Positions 22,260-30,986 of a DNA stretch of 55,049 nucleotides are shown here, in pieces. The stretch covers positions 1 to 55,049 of IMG/VR virus record IMGVR_UViG_3300035180_000125, one strand, 5' to 3'. The notes beneath the pieces were generated by a model that was not told where the DNA came from, ran no database searches, and saw nothing but the letters and a program-made list of their open reading frames with translations. A program made the position numbers and the translations under genes. Each line of letters begins with the position of its first letter. Within the stretch, counting starts at the first letter, position 1. The stretch is from a virus.

Positions 22260-22490
22260 ATGGAGTTCAAGCAGTATGCCAGCAAGGGCTTTGCCGAAGC
22301 CCGCAGCCTTACTGACGGTGAAGGTTTGCAAGAGCTGCGAAACGCAGGTATCAGCGTCACGACAGAATACGCAATTGCATTCGATTCACTTCAGGCTAGA
22401 ATGGTTTTCAGGAATCCTGTGAATCACGCCGACCAGTGGTACGTTGCCCGAGCGTTCTTCGATAAGAATTACGATTCGACGCCAGCGTAA
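22260..22490 (+). CDS. Hypothetical protein (76 aa)
   Basis: ATG 22260 lies 1 bp after the SSB-like stop. The product (MEFKQYASKGFAEARSLTDG, later YAIAFDSLQARMVF and DQWYVARAFFDKNY) is mixed alpha/beta. No family is recognised. It closes the transcription unit at the terminator 22498. Confidence 0.6.
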   Translation: MEFKQYASKGFAEARSLTDGEGLQELRNAGISVTTEYAIAFDSLQARMVFRNPVNHADQWYVARAFFDKNYDSTPA

Positions 22491-22497
22491 AGCTGCT

Positions 22498-22532
22498 GCC
22501 CGCTACCTTCACGGGTAGCGGGCTTTCTTTTT
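22498..22532 (+). terminator. Strong intrinsic terminator
   Basis: GCCCGCTACC (22498-22507) and GGTAGCGGGC (22514-22523) form a perfect 10-bp stem with a 6-nt loop, followed by TTTCTTTTT. It ends the SSB unit. Confidence 0.9.
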
Positions 22533-22546
22533 GAAAGGAGAAGAGA

Positions 22547-23129
22547 TTGGTTGTTGAAGATTTCAAGAATGAGAATGGCGAGTGGGCTTATCAGCCTACA
22601 GTGGATGGTAAGAAGGTGTTTACTGTCGGTGGCGGGTATTACCACGAAATGACAAAGCGTTGTAGAGTAGGCGGCCGATATCAGAAAAACAACCCGACAT
22701 ACATTGGCTGTACAACAACTTTCAAATCCTGCCACGCCTTTGTTGAATTTGCTAGAACTCAGATTGGTTACGGAGAAGGCGACTTAGACAAAGACATACT
22801 GCTGAAAAGGAAACAAGGTTTACTGCCATGAGCTTTGTGTGTTTGTTCCAGCAGCAGTTAACTCACTCTTGACAAAGAGTAACGCGGCTAGGGGAGAATT
22901 GACTATTGGAGTGAGCTGGGACAAAGAAAGAGAGAAGTTTAAGGCATCCATTAGTATTAAAGGAAAGACGCACAGCCTTGACCGCTTCTCTACACCAGAA
23001 GCAGCTTTCATTGCCTACAAGAAAGCAAAAGAAGCTGAGTGCAAGCGTGTAGCTGAAGAGTACAAATCCCAAATCGACCCGCGTGTGTACCAAGCTTTGC
23101 TTGACTACACTGTTGAAATTGACGACTGA
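22547..23129 (+). pseudogene. AP2/HNH-type DNA-binding (homing-associated) protein, frameshifted
   Basis: A TTG at 22547 follows AAAGGAGAAG. The first part ends HAFVEFARTQIGYGEGDLDK, then DILLK, the usual core of phage AP2/HNH proteins. Its frame then runs out at TGA 22829-22831, while the family continuation (VYCHELCVFVPAAVNSLLTK, then RGELTIGVSWDKEREKFKAS and FSTPEAAFIAYKKAKEAECK) lies one frame over to TGA 23127-23129. One A fewer in AAAA 22805-22808 restores DILLKGNKVYCHELC and about 193 residues. It may be a selfish nuclease remnant. Confidence 0.65.
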
Positions 23130-23141
23130 AAAGGTGAGCTA

Positions 23142-24173
23142 ATGACGACTCTGTGTTTTGACTATGACCCGATTCTGTACCGAGCTGGGAGCGTAGGCGA
23201 AGAGCGAACAATCAAGGCCGTTCATCGAACCTCTGGCGACGAATACGAGTTCGCTACGCGGACAGCATTCTGGGGACACTGGAAGAAGAAAGCTGGCGGG
23301 TGGCTAGCCGAGTACAACGCTGCCAAGAGCGAAGGAAACCGCCGCAGCGCCGACGAATTCGACATCATCGACGTACAGACGCCTGAGCCGCTTCACAACT
23401 GCCTTCACACGATGAAGCAAATCATCACTGGCATTAAAGAAGCTGTAGGTGCGGATACATACTACGGCTATTCTGGCCGTGGCAAGGTCTTCCGGGAAGA
23501 CGTATCGACTGTCATCAAGTACAAAGGCAATCGAGACGGCACCCTTCGTCCTGTGCATCTTGATGCCCTGAAAGAGTATCTAGTCAAGCACCACGCATGC
23601 AAGATAATCGAGTATATTGAAGCTGACGATGCATGCTCAATTGACAGCTATAATTCTTGGCAGAAGTGGAAGAAGACTAAGAGCGGCAAGGATAAACTTG
23701 TTCTCGGCTACGTCGATAAGGATTACCTGCAATGCGCTGCCCACCTGTATCACATCGAACAAGGTGGAGACATCGACTCTTACGACGGCTTCGGTTCGTT
23801 GTATTTGAACGAGAAGGGGGTAGTGAAGGGCCGTGGCCGCATGTGGCTGTATCAACAGGTTTTGAACGGGGACGACGCTGACAACTACTTCGCCAACTCC
23901 GCGTGCGACATGAAGTGGGCAGAGAAGTCTGCGTATGCGCTCTTGAAGGACTGCAAGAACGACAAGGAAGCCATCGAGGCGCTTGTAAAGGGCTACAAGA
24001 CCCTCTACCCTCAACCTAAGGCAATTACGGGCTGGAGAGGCGATACGCTCGACATTACGTGGCTAACGATGCTACAAGAGAACTTCACGCTGGCGCACAT
24101 GCTGCGCCACAAGGAAGACAAGGTAGACGTTGTTGCTACGATGAAAAAGCTTGGCGTGGAGTTTGAAGACTGA
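23142..24173 (+). CDS. 5'-3' exonuclease (T7 gp6-like, PIN/FEN fold)
   Basis: A 343-residue FEN-type exonuclease: an N-terminal acidic FDYDPILYRAGS, then YSGRGKVFREDV, IKYKGNRDGT, IEADDACSI and a C-terminal GDDADNY that completes the metal sites. It would remove RNA primers, degrade host DNA and act in recombination, and it supplies the activity missing from the family A polymerase. ATG 23142 follows AAAGGTGAG; the end overlaps the HNH gene (ATGA). Confidence 0.88.
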   Translation: MTTLCFDYDPILYRAGSVGEERTIKAVHRTSGDEYEFATRTAFWGHWKKKAGGWLAEYNAAKSEGNRRSADEFDIIDVQTPEPLHNCLHTMKQIITGIKEAVGADTYYGYSGRGKVFREDVSTVIKYKGNRDGTLRPVHLDALKEYLVKHHACKIIEYIEADDACSIDSYNSWQKWKKTKSGKDKLVLGYVDKDYLQCAAHLYHIEQGGDIDSYDGFGSLYLNEKGVVKGRGRMWLYQQVLNGDDADNYFANSACDMKWAEKSAYALLKDCKNDKEAIEALVKGYKTLYPQPKAITGWRGDTLDITWLTMLQENFTLAHMLRHKEDKVDVVATMKKLGVEFED

Positions 24174-24724
24174 TGAGCAAGACATTTCAACAACCTTGGG
24201 AGGTCTTTCCAAACATTTGGAAGACAAAGGCCGCGTTCTTTTCGTACCTGCGCGGCGGTCTGCGGATGATTTGGTCAAGATACCCTGCAAAGCTGGAATG
24301 GAAGAAAAAGCAGTTGACACCTGAGCGACCTCCGGGTTACACTGGGCGTGGCAAGAGCTTTGGGAAGTGCCACTACTGTGGGTGCATGTTCACCGGGTCT
24401 GCTCTCGAAGTTGACCACGTAGAGCAGGCGGGTTCGTGCAACTCGTGGGAAACTGCTGGGCACTTCATGGAAAATCTGCTATACTGTAATGACAACTGGG
24501 TGCTGGCTTGTAAGCCGTGTCACAAAGTAAAGTCTCACTCAGAAAAGACTGGCGCCTCATTTGAAGAGGCCGCAATCCAGAAGCGAGTGATCGCCATGAT
24601 GAAGAACAGCAAAGATTTTGTTGTTGACTTCTGTAAGAAAAACGGCTATAATGCCGGCCAACTCACCAACTCAGAAAAACGCAAAGCGGCGTTGACGGAA
24701 ATTTTCACAAAGGAGCTTCAATGA
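24173..24724 (+). CDS. HNH endonuclease
   Basis: A 183-residue HNH nuclease. Two zinc-binding CxxC pairs (CHYCGC at about 65 and CKPC at about 113) frame the motif LEVDHVEQAG...LLYCNDNWVLACKPCHKVKS, with the metal-binding DHV. The type resembles phage NinG-like or free-standing HNH enzymes. It could be a homing nuclease or process replication intermediates; its coupling to the exonuclease by ATGA favours a role in DNA processing. Confidence 0.82.
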   Translation: MSKTFQQPWEVFPNIWKTKAAFFSYLRGGLRMIWSRYPAKLEWKKKQLTPERPPGYTGRGKSFGKCHYCGCMFTGSALEVDHVEQAGSCNSWETAGHFMENLLYCNDNWVLACKPCHKVKSHSEKTGASFEEAAIQKRVIAMMKNSKDFVVDFCKKNGYNAGQLTNSEKRKAALTEIFTKELQ

Positions 24725-24941
24725 CTTTCAAAGTTGGCGACATCGTTCGCGTCACGCCGTCGGCACGACCCTCGACCCAAACGGGATGGGAGAAGGCAAG
24801 CCCTGGGACAACGCTTGGATGAAAGACATTGACAAGGCTGTTGGCAAGACATTTGTGATTGAATCAATCGAGCCTGAAGGTATCGCTTTCGATCCTGACG
24901 GGTATCTGTTCCCTGCGAGTGTTCTTGAACTCGCTCACTGA
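24721..24941 (+). pseudogene. Hypothetical protein, frameshifted
   Basis: ATG 24721 overlaps the HNH stop (ATGA) and starts MTFKVGDIVRVT. The coding frame then continues one base over (VGTTLDPNGMGEGKPWDNAW and IDKAVGKTFVIESIEPEGIA) to TGA 24939-24941. A single missing base near 24755-24762 explains the break. Intact it would have about 73 residues with a small beta-barrel look. No family is recognised. Confidence 0.5.
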
Positions 24942-24951
24942 AAGGAGTCTT

Positions 24952-25791
24952 ATGAGTAACGATTGGCAGCAAAAAGCTGCTACACTGGCCGACACAAATG
25001 TCCTGTCTTGGCGGCAAATTGCCGCTGCGCTGCAAGTGCCGAAGAGTACCGTGTCAGACTTTCTTCGTAAAAACTCCGGAATAGCTACAGAGCCGGCAGA
25101 AGTAGAAGAGCCACCTACGCACGACAACTCTCGAATCCTGTTCATCAGCGACATGCACATTCCTTACCAACACGAGGGTGTGCTACCATTCCTAGAAGGA
25201 CTGAAGAAACGCTATGAACCTACACGAGTTATTTGCCTTGGCGATGAGCTTGACAAGCACGCAATGTCTTTCCACGGCAGCGATCCTGACCTTGACAGTG
25301 CAGGCCCTGAGCTTGAAAAAGCTCTACCTATTATCGCTGAAGTCGAAAAGCTCTTTCCTGTGATGGACCTGATTGATAGCAATCATGGTTCAATGGTCTA
25401 CCGGAAAGCAAAACACCACGGTATCCCGCGTCGGTACATTCGACCGTACAATGAGGTGCTTGGCGTAGGAGAGGGCTGGAAGTGGCACATTGACATGACG
25501 CTGACGCTGCCCGATGGTCAGAAAGTCTACGTGCATCACGGCAAGTCAACAGACGCAATCAAGGTCAGTCAGGCAATGGGAATGTCCCATGTTTGCGGAC
25601 ACTACCACGAAAGCTTCGGCATCAAATACTGGGCCAACCCTCTCGGCCTGTACTGGGCCATGAACGCTGGTTGCCTCATTGATGACAAGTCCCTGGCTTT
25701 CGCGTACAATAACGCAAACCTCAAGCGCCCTATTGTCGGGACGGGCCTCATCATCGACGGCATTCCAGTTCTGGAAGTAATGCCACTTTAA
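24952..25791 (+). CDS. Calcineurin-like metallophosphoesterase with N-terminal HTH
   Basis: A 279-residue protein. Residues about 18-38 form a helix-turn-helix (WRQIAAALQVPKSTVSDFLR), followed by a metallophosphatase with the metal ligands in order: SDMHIPY (about 66), GDELDKH (about 97), NHGSM (about 143), HHGKS and GHYHE (about 217). Such phage enzymes may be nucleases or phosphatases. The DNA-binding front end suggests action on DNA. ATG 24952 follows AAAGGAGTC. Confidence 0.85.
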   Translation: MSNDWQQKAATLADTNVLSWRQIAAALQVPKSTVSDFLRKNSGIATEPAEVEEPPTHDNSRILFISDMHIPYQHEGVLPFLEGLKKRYEPTRVICLGDELDKHAMSFHGSDPDLDSAGPELEKALPIIAEVEKLFPVMDLIDSNHGSMVYRKAKHHGIPRRYIRPYNEVLGVGEGWKWHIDMTLTLPDGQKVYVHHGKSTDAIKVSQAMGMSHVCGHYHESFGIKYWANPLGLYWAMNAGCLIDDKSLAFAYNNANLKRPIVGTGLIIDGIPVLEVMPL

Positions 25792-25800
25792 GGAGAATAC

Positions 25801-26079
25801 ATGCTACAACAAATTCAAATCCCCATCCGTGGCCTTCCTGTACACCTTGTTCTGTTGAGCAATGGCATGGTAGTTTTTGTAAGGGTTGCAGCATTTACTT
25901 CAATCCTTGAGGCTGCAAAGATTGATGGTTCACCCTACGGCTACTTCTTTGAAGAAGACTTAATCCTGTACGCTGACAAAGATAGTGGCGAGTTTTCGTA
26001 CAACACTATGTACGAGTACAAGCAAATTCCCGTAATGCTCAAGTGGCTGAAAGCTCAAGAGCTTCAAAACCCTTTCTGA
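25801..26079 (+). CDS. Hypothetical protein (92 aa)
   Basis: ATG 25801 follows AAGGAG at 6 bp. The product is beta-rich at first (IPIRGLPVHLVLLSNGMVVF) and then helical (MLKWLKAQELQNPF). No family is recognised. It belongs to the operon that runs into nrdA. Confidence 0.6.
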   Translation: MLQQIQIPIRGLPVHLVLLSNGMVVFVRVAAFTSILEAAKIDGSPYGYFFEEDLILYADKDSGEFSYNTMYEYKQIPVMLKWLKAQELQNPF

Positions 26080-26089
26080 AAGGACAGAT

Positions 26090-26248
26090 ATGGAACAAAA
26101 ATGCATTGTGTGCGGAGCTGACGCGACAACTTATTTTGCAGGAAACCCGTCAATCCAGCTTTGCAGCAACCCTGTGTGTGAGCAAGGCATTATTGACGAC
26201 ATCAACGCACAGATTATCCAAGTCACTGTAGACAAGGAGGTGGCATGA
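26090..26248 (+). CDS. Small zinc-finger-like protein (52 aa)
   Basis: ATG 26090 follows AAAGGACAG. Two cysteine pairs (CIVCG at 5-8 and CSNPVC at 25-30) suggest a C4 zinc ribbon. The C-terminal half is a short helix. Its TGA overlaps the next start (ATGA). The function is unknown. Confidence 0.55.
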   Translation: MEQKCIVCGADATTYFAGNPSIQLCSNPVCEQGIIDDINAQIIQVTVDKEVA

Positions 26249-26778
26249 GTCGTATATTCTCTTTCCGTGATCTACAACTGATCCCTGCTCTGTCGAAGTT
26301 CAATGAAATCGAGCTTCTTCAAATCTCGAATGACGCCCTTGTAAATTCTTACCTCCGCCAACTCGGGTTCAACGTGACTCGCGCAATTTTGTACGTCCCG
26401 GCTAAGCACCGAGACTTGCAAGGAAACGTTGGCGTAGGGTTTCGTGCCGTAGGAGAAATCCGTCGTGACCGAGGATTTCTTACGAGCCCCCTATGCACCG
26501 CTACTGAAAGGCTTATTGCGGCTTCGTATTACGATATGTCGCTGACCAAGGAGATTGCGAAGCTACTTGGAAACTCCGTTGACCTTAGAAGTGATGTAGG
26601 CGATGAAGAAGACTCAAACTTAACTACGGAGTTGATTGAGCCAGACTACAAGGAAGTTACGCTTGAAATTCTCACGCTTGAGAAGATTCGTGACCGTATC
26701 CGAGGAACACCGTACAACGATGCAGGCGCGTTGAAGACGCCTGAAGAGTACGCAGAACAGCTTGAAGGACAACAATGA
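26245..26778 (+). CDS. Hypothetical protein (177 aa)
   Basis: ATG 26245 follows AAGGAGG and overlaps the previous stop. The sequence opens MSRIFSFRDLQLIPALSKFN, has VGFRAVGEIRRDRGFLTS in the middle and an acidic helical end. No family or catalytic motif is recognised. The palindrome TTCTCA-CGCT-TGAGAA lies in its 3' part. Confidence 0.6.
   Translation: MSRIFSFRDLQLIPALSKFNEIELLQISNDALVNSYLRQLGFNVTRAILYVPAKHRDLQGNVGVGFRAVGEIRRDRGFLTSPLCTATERLIAASYYDMSLTKEIAKLLGNSVDLRSDVGDEEDSNLTTELIEPDYKEVTLEILTLEKIRDRIRGTPYNDAGALKTPEEYAEQLEGQQ
26669..26684. promoter_or_regulatory. Palindrome TTCTCA-CGCT-TGAGAA
   Basis: A perfect motif copy inside the coding region, ending 91 bp before the ATG at 26775. Confidence 0.45.
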
Positions 26779-27083
26779 CTCTGAATCAATAACAAATGAC
26801 CCCGTGGTAACCTGAGCGCGACCGCCTGACGTTGAAGATTCTCGGCAAGCAACTGGAAGAGCTGAATGAACTCGGCTCTGCTACGGCTCGGTGTATTATT
26901 CAAGGCATTGACGGACGAGAGCCTGTGACAAAGAAGCCTAACCGTGAGTGGTTCATGGAAGAGGTTGCAGACGTGTACGCTACTACGTAGCTTGCAATTG
27001 AACACTTCGATCTAGACATCGAGGACATCAAGGCGCGTGTCGAAATCAAGCGCCAGCGCCTTCTGTCATGGCATGAAATGTAA
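26775..27083 (+). pseudogene. MazG-like protein interrupted by three in-frame stops
   Basis: ATG 26775 overlaps the previous stop. The frame reads MTLNQ, TAA (26790), QMTPW, TAA (26808), PERDRLTLKILGKQLEELNE and EWFMEEVADVYATT, TAG (26988), LAIEHFDLDIEDIKARVEIK, then LLSWHEM and TAA 27081. Elements such as LEELNELGS and EEVADV resemble a MazG-like phage family. All three interruptions are one C-to-T step from Gln codons. There is no alternative start after the second stop. Confidence 0.5.
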
Positions 27084-27095
27084 TGAAAGGAACAG

Positions 27096-29357
27096 ATGAT
27101 TCGAGCAATTCGTAAACGAGATGGAAGTGTAGTTTGGTTTGATGCAGACAAGCTGAACAAGTGGGGAGAATGGGCCGCTGGTATCGGTGTTGACTGGAGC
27201 GGTGTAGCCCTTGAAGCTACACGCAAATGCTTTGACGGTTGTACCACTGACGATCTCCACAAGGCGCTGATTGCAGCCTGCGTTGACCGAGAGACAGCCG
27301 CCCACCTGAAAATGGCTGGACGACTGTACATCGGTGCTGTCTACAAGCAAGCATTCGGAGATTGGCGTGAAATCCCAAGCGTGCAGGATATGTACGAAAG
27401 GATGACCGGCCTAGGGCTGTGGGCGAAGATGGACTACTCTGAGGAAGAGTTGGACTACTGCAACGAGTTCATCAATCATGAACTTGACATGCAGGCTACG
27501 CTGACTGAAACCAAGCAGATCATCGACAAGTACGCTATCTCCGACCGCGTTGACAAGAAGGTCTATGAAACTCCGCAGTTTGTCTACATGCGGATGGCCC
27601 TTGGCAATATGGAGAAGATGCCGAAAGATCGACGGATGCAGGATGTGAAAAAGCTGTACACGTTCCTGTCTCAGAAGAAGATCAACCCTCCTACACCATT
27701 CAGCCTCAACCTCGGTACTGAAAAGAAGCAATATGCGTCGTGTTGCGTCTTCACAACTGAGGATTCTGCTGCTAGTCTGGCTGCTGCTGACCACATCGCC
27801 TACATGATGACTTGTGCATCGGCAGGTATTGGTGGGCATATCAAGACCCGTAGCAAGGGTGATAAGGTCCGCCAAGGCGCTATTCAGCACATGGGTAAGC
27901 TACCCTACTACAAGGTCCAGCAAGCGGCTGTATCGGCCAATTTGCAGGCTTCCCGTGGTGGTGCCAACACGATGCACTTCAACGTGATGGACCCTGAGAT
28001 TTTTGATCTTCTGAAGCTGAAGAATGTCCAGACCATTTCCGACAAGCGCATCAAAGACATCGACTACTCTGTCGGGTATAATGAAGAGTTCGCCCGCAGG
28101 GTTGCTGCGAATTCTTCTTGGATGCTTGTCAGTTACGGCGATGCTCCAGAACTGTACGAAGCGATGTACAGTGGTGATTCTGACAAGTTTGTTAAGCTGT
28201 ATGCGGAAGTTGAGGCCGATGACAGCGTTGCAAAGCAGGTAGTGAGTGCCAGAGAAATAGCTCTCATGTTCTTGACAGAAGCTGTTGAAACTGGGAGACT
28301 GTACGAACACAACACAAGCGAGCTGAATCGTCACACCCCGTTCAAGGATACGATCTATTCATCTAACTTGTGCCAAGAAATTGGGCTTCCGACACTAGGG
28401 TACAACTCGGTGTACGACCTGTACCGCCCGGTGACGGCTGTGTTTCAAGTCCTTGAGGATATGGGTGAAATCGGCCTGTGCTCGCTTGCAGCTATTGCTG
28501 CTGGACTCGTCAGCGACGAAGAGTATGAAGAAGTGGCCTACTACGCTTCGTTGATGATTGATAACGTCATCGACATCATGGAGTACCCGTTCCCACAGCT
28601 CAAGGTTACTGCGCAGGCCCGACGTAGCATTGGTGTCGGAATCACAAACCTCGCCTTTGCTATGGCTAAGGAAGGTCTGAAGTACAGCACTATCGAAGGC
28701 AAGCGGTACATCTTCCGGCTGGCAGAGCGTCACAGCTACTGCCTTCACAAAGCTTCACTGCGGCTTGCCAAAGAACGAGGCGTGTGTGAGTGGGCAGACC
28801 GGACAAAATACGCTGACGGGTGGCTACCTATCGACACAGCAAACAAGGAAGTCCAGCGATTGACTGGACAGCCTCTGCTGTGCGACTGGGAATCGCTTCG
28901 CGCTGAAATGAAGGCTCTTGGCGGTCTTCGCTTCTCAGTGCATGAGGCGCACATGCCATGTGAGTCTAGCAGCGTTGCTGGCGGACATACGAATGGCTTG
29001 TACCCTATCCGAGCCTACAAGGTAGTCAAGACCTCTGGAACAAACAAGAACTTGTTCATTGCTCCAGAACTCGATACACTGGCGTCGAGCTATGAGCTTG
29101 CGTGGGAGATTCCTACGAACGACATGATCGACGTGTATGCCATTGTCCAGTGCTTCACTGGTCAGGCAATCTCTGCCGACCTGTACATCAAGTACGACAA
29201 GGAAGGTAAGCGCGAGCTGTCTGCGAAGACGCTCTTGCAAGAGTGGCTGAGACGTGTTAAACTGGGAATGAAGAGTCGGTACTATATCAACTCTTCTACT
29301 GGCGTCGATCTTATGATCGAAGAGCCGGAACCTGTCTGCGATAGCTGTTCACTGTGA
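27096..29357 (+). CDS. nrdA: Class I ribonucleotide reductase, large subunit
   Basis: A 753-residue NrdA that reduces NDPs to dNDPs. It has a short ATP-cone-like N-terminus and the redox cysteine in SCCVF (about 211). The catalytic loop SNLCQEIGLPT is at about 430, the radical-transfer tyrosine pair in KSRYYINSSTG at about 728, and the C-terminal CDSC shuttles electrons from the glutaredoxin at 30752. ATG 27096 follows AAAGGAACAG. Its partner NrdB follows after one small gene. Confidence 0.95.
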   Translation: MIRAIRKRDGSVVWFDADKLNKWGEWAAGIGVDWSGVALEATRKCFDGCTTDDLHKALIAACVDRETAAHLKMAGRLYIGAVYKQAFGDWREIPSVQDMYERMTGLGLWAKMDYSEEELDYCNEFINHELDMQATLTETKQIIDKYAISDRVDKKVYETPQFVYMRMALGNMEKMPKDRRMQDVKKLYTFLSQKKINPPTPFSLNLGTEKKQYASCCVFTTEDSAASLAAADHIAYMMTCASAGIGGHIKTRSKGDKVRQGAIQHMGKLPYYKVQQAAVSANLQASRGGANTMHFNVMDPEIFDLLKLKNVQTISDKRIKDIDYSVGYNEEFARRVAANSSWMLVSYGDAPELYEAMYSGDSDKFVKLYAEVEADDSVAKQVVSAREIALMFLTEAVETGRLYEHNTSELNRHTPFKDTIYSSNLCQEIGLPTLGYNSVYDLYRPVTAVFQVLEDMGEIGLCSLAAIAAGLVSDEEYEEVAYYASLMIDNVIDIMEYPFPQLKVTAQARRSIGVGITNLAFAMAKEGLKYSTIEGKRYIFRLAERHSYCLHKASLRLAKERGVCEWADRTKYADGWLPIDTANKEVQRLTGQPLLCDWESLRAEMKALGGLRFSVHEAHMPCESSSVAGGHTNGLYPIRAYKVVKTSGTNKNLFIAPELDTLASSYELAWEIPTNDMIDVYAIVQCFTGQAISADLYIKYDKEGKRELSAKTLLQEWLRRVKLGMKSRYYINSSTGVDLMIEEPEPVCDSCSL

Positions 29358-29363
29358 TACACT

Positions 29364-29381
29364 GCGGGGCGAAAGCCCCGC
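29364..29381 (+). terminator. GNRA-loop hairpin after nrdA
   Basis: GCGGGGC-GAAA-GCCCCGC is a perfect 7-bp stem without a T-tract, 7 bp after the nrdA stop. It may protect or process mRNA or partly terminate transcription so that NrdA and NrdB levels differ. Confidence 0.5.
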
Positions 29382-29398
29382 TCACTAAAGGAGAAACA

Positions 29399-29629
29399 AT
29401 GCCCGTTAAAATAATCCGAAACGAACCCACCAGTGGCAAGACCTGCGAAATTGACGACCTTAAAGATGATGATTCTTACATGGACGATGATGGTGAAATC
29501 TACATCATCAACAAGTACCTAAGCGCTGGTATCGTAGGATTCGGAATATGTGGAAATGTCATACTGTTTGAAGACGCCGTAAGCAGTACCAAACTCATCC
29601 CTATCAACCTCGAAATCACTGTCTGCTGA
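29399..29629 (+). CDS. Hypothetical acidic protein between nrdA and nrdB (76 aa)
   Basis: ATG 29399 follows AAAGGAG. The acidic segment DDLKDDDSYMDDDGEIYIIN is followed by a glycine-rich hydrophobic stretch (AGIVGFGICGNVILF). The end overlaps the nrdB start (ATGA). Placement suggests a link to nucleotide reduction, but no family is recognised. Confidence 0.55.
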   Translation: MPVKIIRNEPTSGKTCEIDDLKDDDSYMDDDGEIYIINKYLSAGIVGFGICGNVILFEDAVSSTKLIPINLEITVC

Positions 29630-30735
29630 TGACTGTATTCAACGCACAAAACACTGAATGGAAGAGCGGAGAGGGTTCGCTCTTCATGGGGCAAAGCCCT
29701 GCCATGCACGATAGCGTCAATGTTCGCTACCCGGCAATTCAAAACATCTACAAGCGACAGGTAAGCCAGCGATGGGTCGAAGATGAGTTCAACCACGACC
29801 AATCTCGCCTAGACCTTCTGAACTGCCCAGAGTCGGTGTACAAAGTCATGCTGATGAATCTGGCGTACCAGTGGGAAGCTGACAGTGTTGCTTCCCGCTC
29901 AATTGCGCCGCTGCTTGCTCCGTTCGTTACCAACTCTGAGCTGTGGGCCGCACTGTTGGAAAATACCAACATGGAAGTCGTTCATGCTCTGACGTACAGT
30001 GAAATCGTTCGGCAGTGCGTTGCCGATCCGAGTGAAGTTTTCAAGATGGTAATGGAGAACGAAAAGACCATCGCCCGATCTTCCACGGTCAACAAGGTGT
30101 TCGATGGCCTTGCTGTTATGGGCGCGCTGCGCACGCTGAAAGAAAATGGCGTCAATCAGTTTGCTGTCGGAGAGCAGACGCAGTACAATACGGCGTTCAT
30201 GGCCGTTGTCGCTTTGTGCTGCCTTGAGCGAATTCAGTTCATGGCGTCATTTGCTGCAACGTTTGCTATTGTCGAGCAAGGCTACTTCCAGAGCATTGGC
30301 AAAGCTGTACAGAAGATCATGCTTGACGAAATTGCAGTGCATGCAGCACTTGATGCTGAAGTGCTGAAGGTCGAACTTTCTACAGAACGTGGCTTGATCG
30401 CTCGAAAAGAGTGTGGTAAACTGATCCACATGATGCTACAAGAGGTTGTTGACCAAGAGCTTCAGTGGTCAGAATACCTGTTCAGCGAAGGCCGAGCTAT
30501 CGTTGGACTGAATCCTGCGCTGCTGAAAGACTGGGTACGCTACAATGCTCAGCCTGTGTTCGACGCCTTGGGCTATGATTTGGACTGGGATCGCATCACT
30601 GTCAACCCGCTTCCGTGGATGCAGAACTGGATCGACATTGACAAGACCCAAAACGCTATGCAAGAGGCAGACGGAAACAACTACGCGCTTAACGTCGTCA
30701 AGAACGACCTCGGCGAAGAAGAACTAGACTTCTGA
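29629..30735 (+). CDS. nrdB: Class I ribonucleotide reductase, small subunit
   Basis: A 368-residue ferritin-like radical-generating subunit. Metal ligands appear as QWEADS (about 85), EVVHALTYSE (about 113-122), LERIQF (about 199) and DEIAVHA (about 233). The C-terminal EEELDF is the tail that docks on NrdA. It is coupled to the upstream gene by ATGA. Radical type and metal (Fe or Mn) cannot be read from sequence alone. Confidence 0.93.
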   Translation: MTVFNAQNTEWKSGEGSLFMGQSPAMHDSVNVRYPAIQNIYKRQVSQRWVEDEFNHDQSRLDLLNCPESVYKVMLMNLAYQWEADSVASRSIAPLLAPFVTNSELWAALLENTNMEVVHALTYSEIVRQCVADPSEVFKMVMENEKTIARSSTVNKVFDGLAVMGALRTLKENGVNQFAVGEQTQYNTAFMAVVALCCLERIQFMASFAATFAIVEQGYFQSIGKAVQKIMLDEIAVHAALDAEVLKVELSTERGLIARKECGKLIHMMLQEVVDQELQWSEYLFSEGRAIVGLNPALLKDWVRYNAQPVFDALGYDLDWDRITVNPLPWMQNWIDIDKTQNAMQEADGNNYALNVVKNDLGEEELDF

Positions 30736-30751
30736 GAAAGGAACTGATACA

Positions 30752-30976
30752 ATGATTTTTGTCTACAGCAAAAGCGCCTGCCCTCAGTGCGACAAACTGA
30801 AAGCCGGTCTGAAGATTCACGGCACTGAGTACACTGAGGTCCGCGTCGATCAAGACGCAGACGCAATGAAATTTGTCCGAGAAGCAGGACATCGCAGCGT
30901 TCCGCAGGTATACTCTGCGTATTGCGGTGGCGAATACATCGGTCAACGCATGGTTGACGTTGCCCGATTCATCTGA
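30752..30976 (+). CDS. Glutaredoxin
   Basis: A 74-residue glutaredoxin or NrdH-like protein with the active site CPQC (10-13), the cis-Pro loop HRSVPQVY (about 47-54) and GGEYIGQ (about 59-65). It would reduce NrdA. The spacing to nrdB (16 bp) and the AAAGGAACT site show that it is in the same operon. Confidence 0.9.
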   Translation: MIFVYSKSACPQCDKLKAGLKIHGTEYTEVRVDQDADAMKFVREAGHRSVPQVYSAYCGGEYIGQRMVDVARFI

Positions 30977-30986
30977 AAGGAGAACC

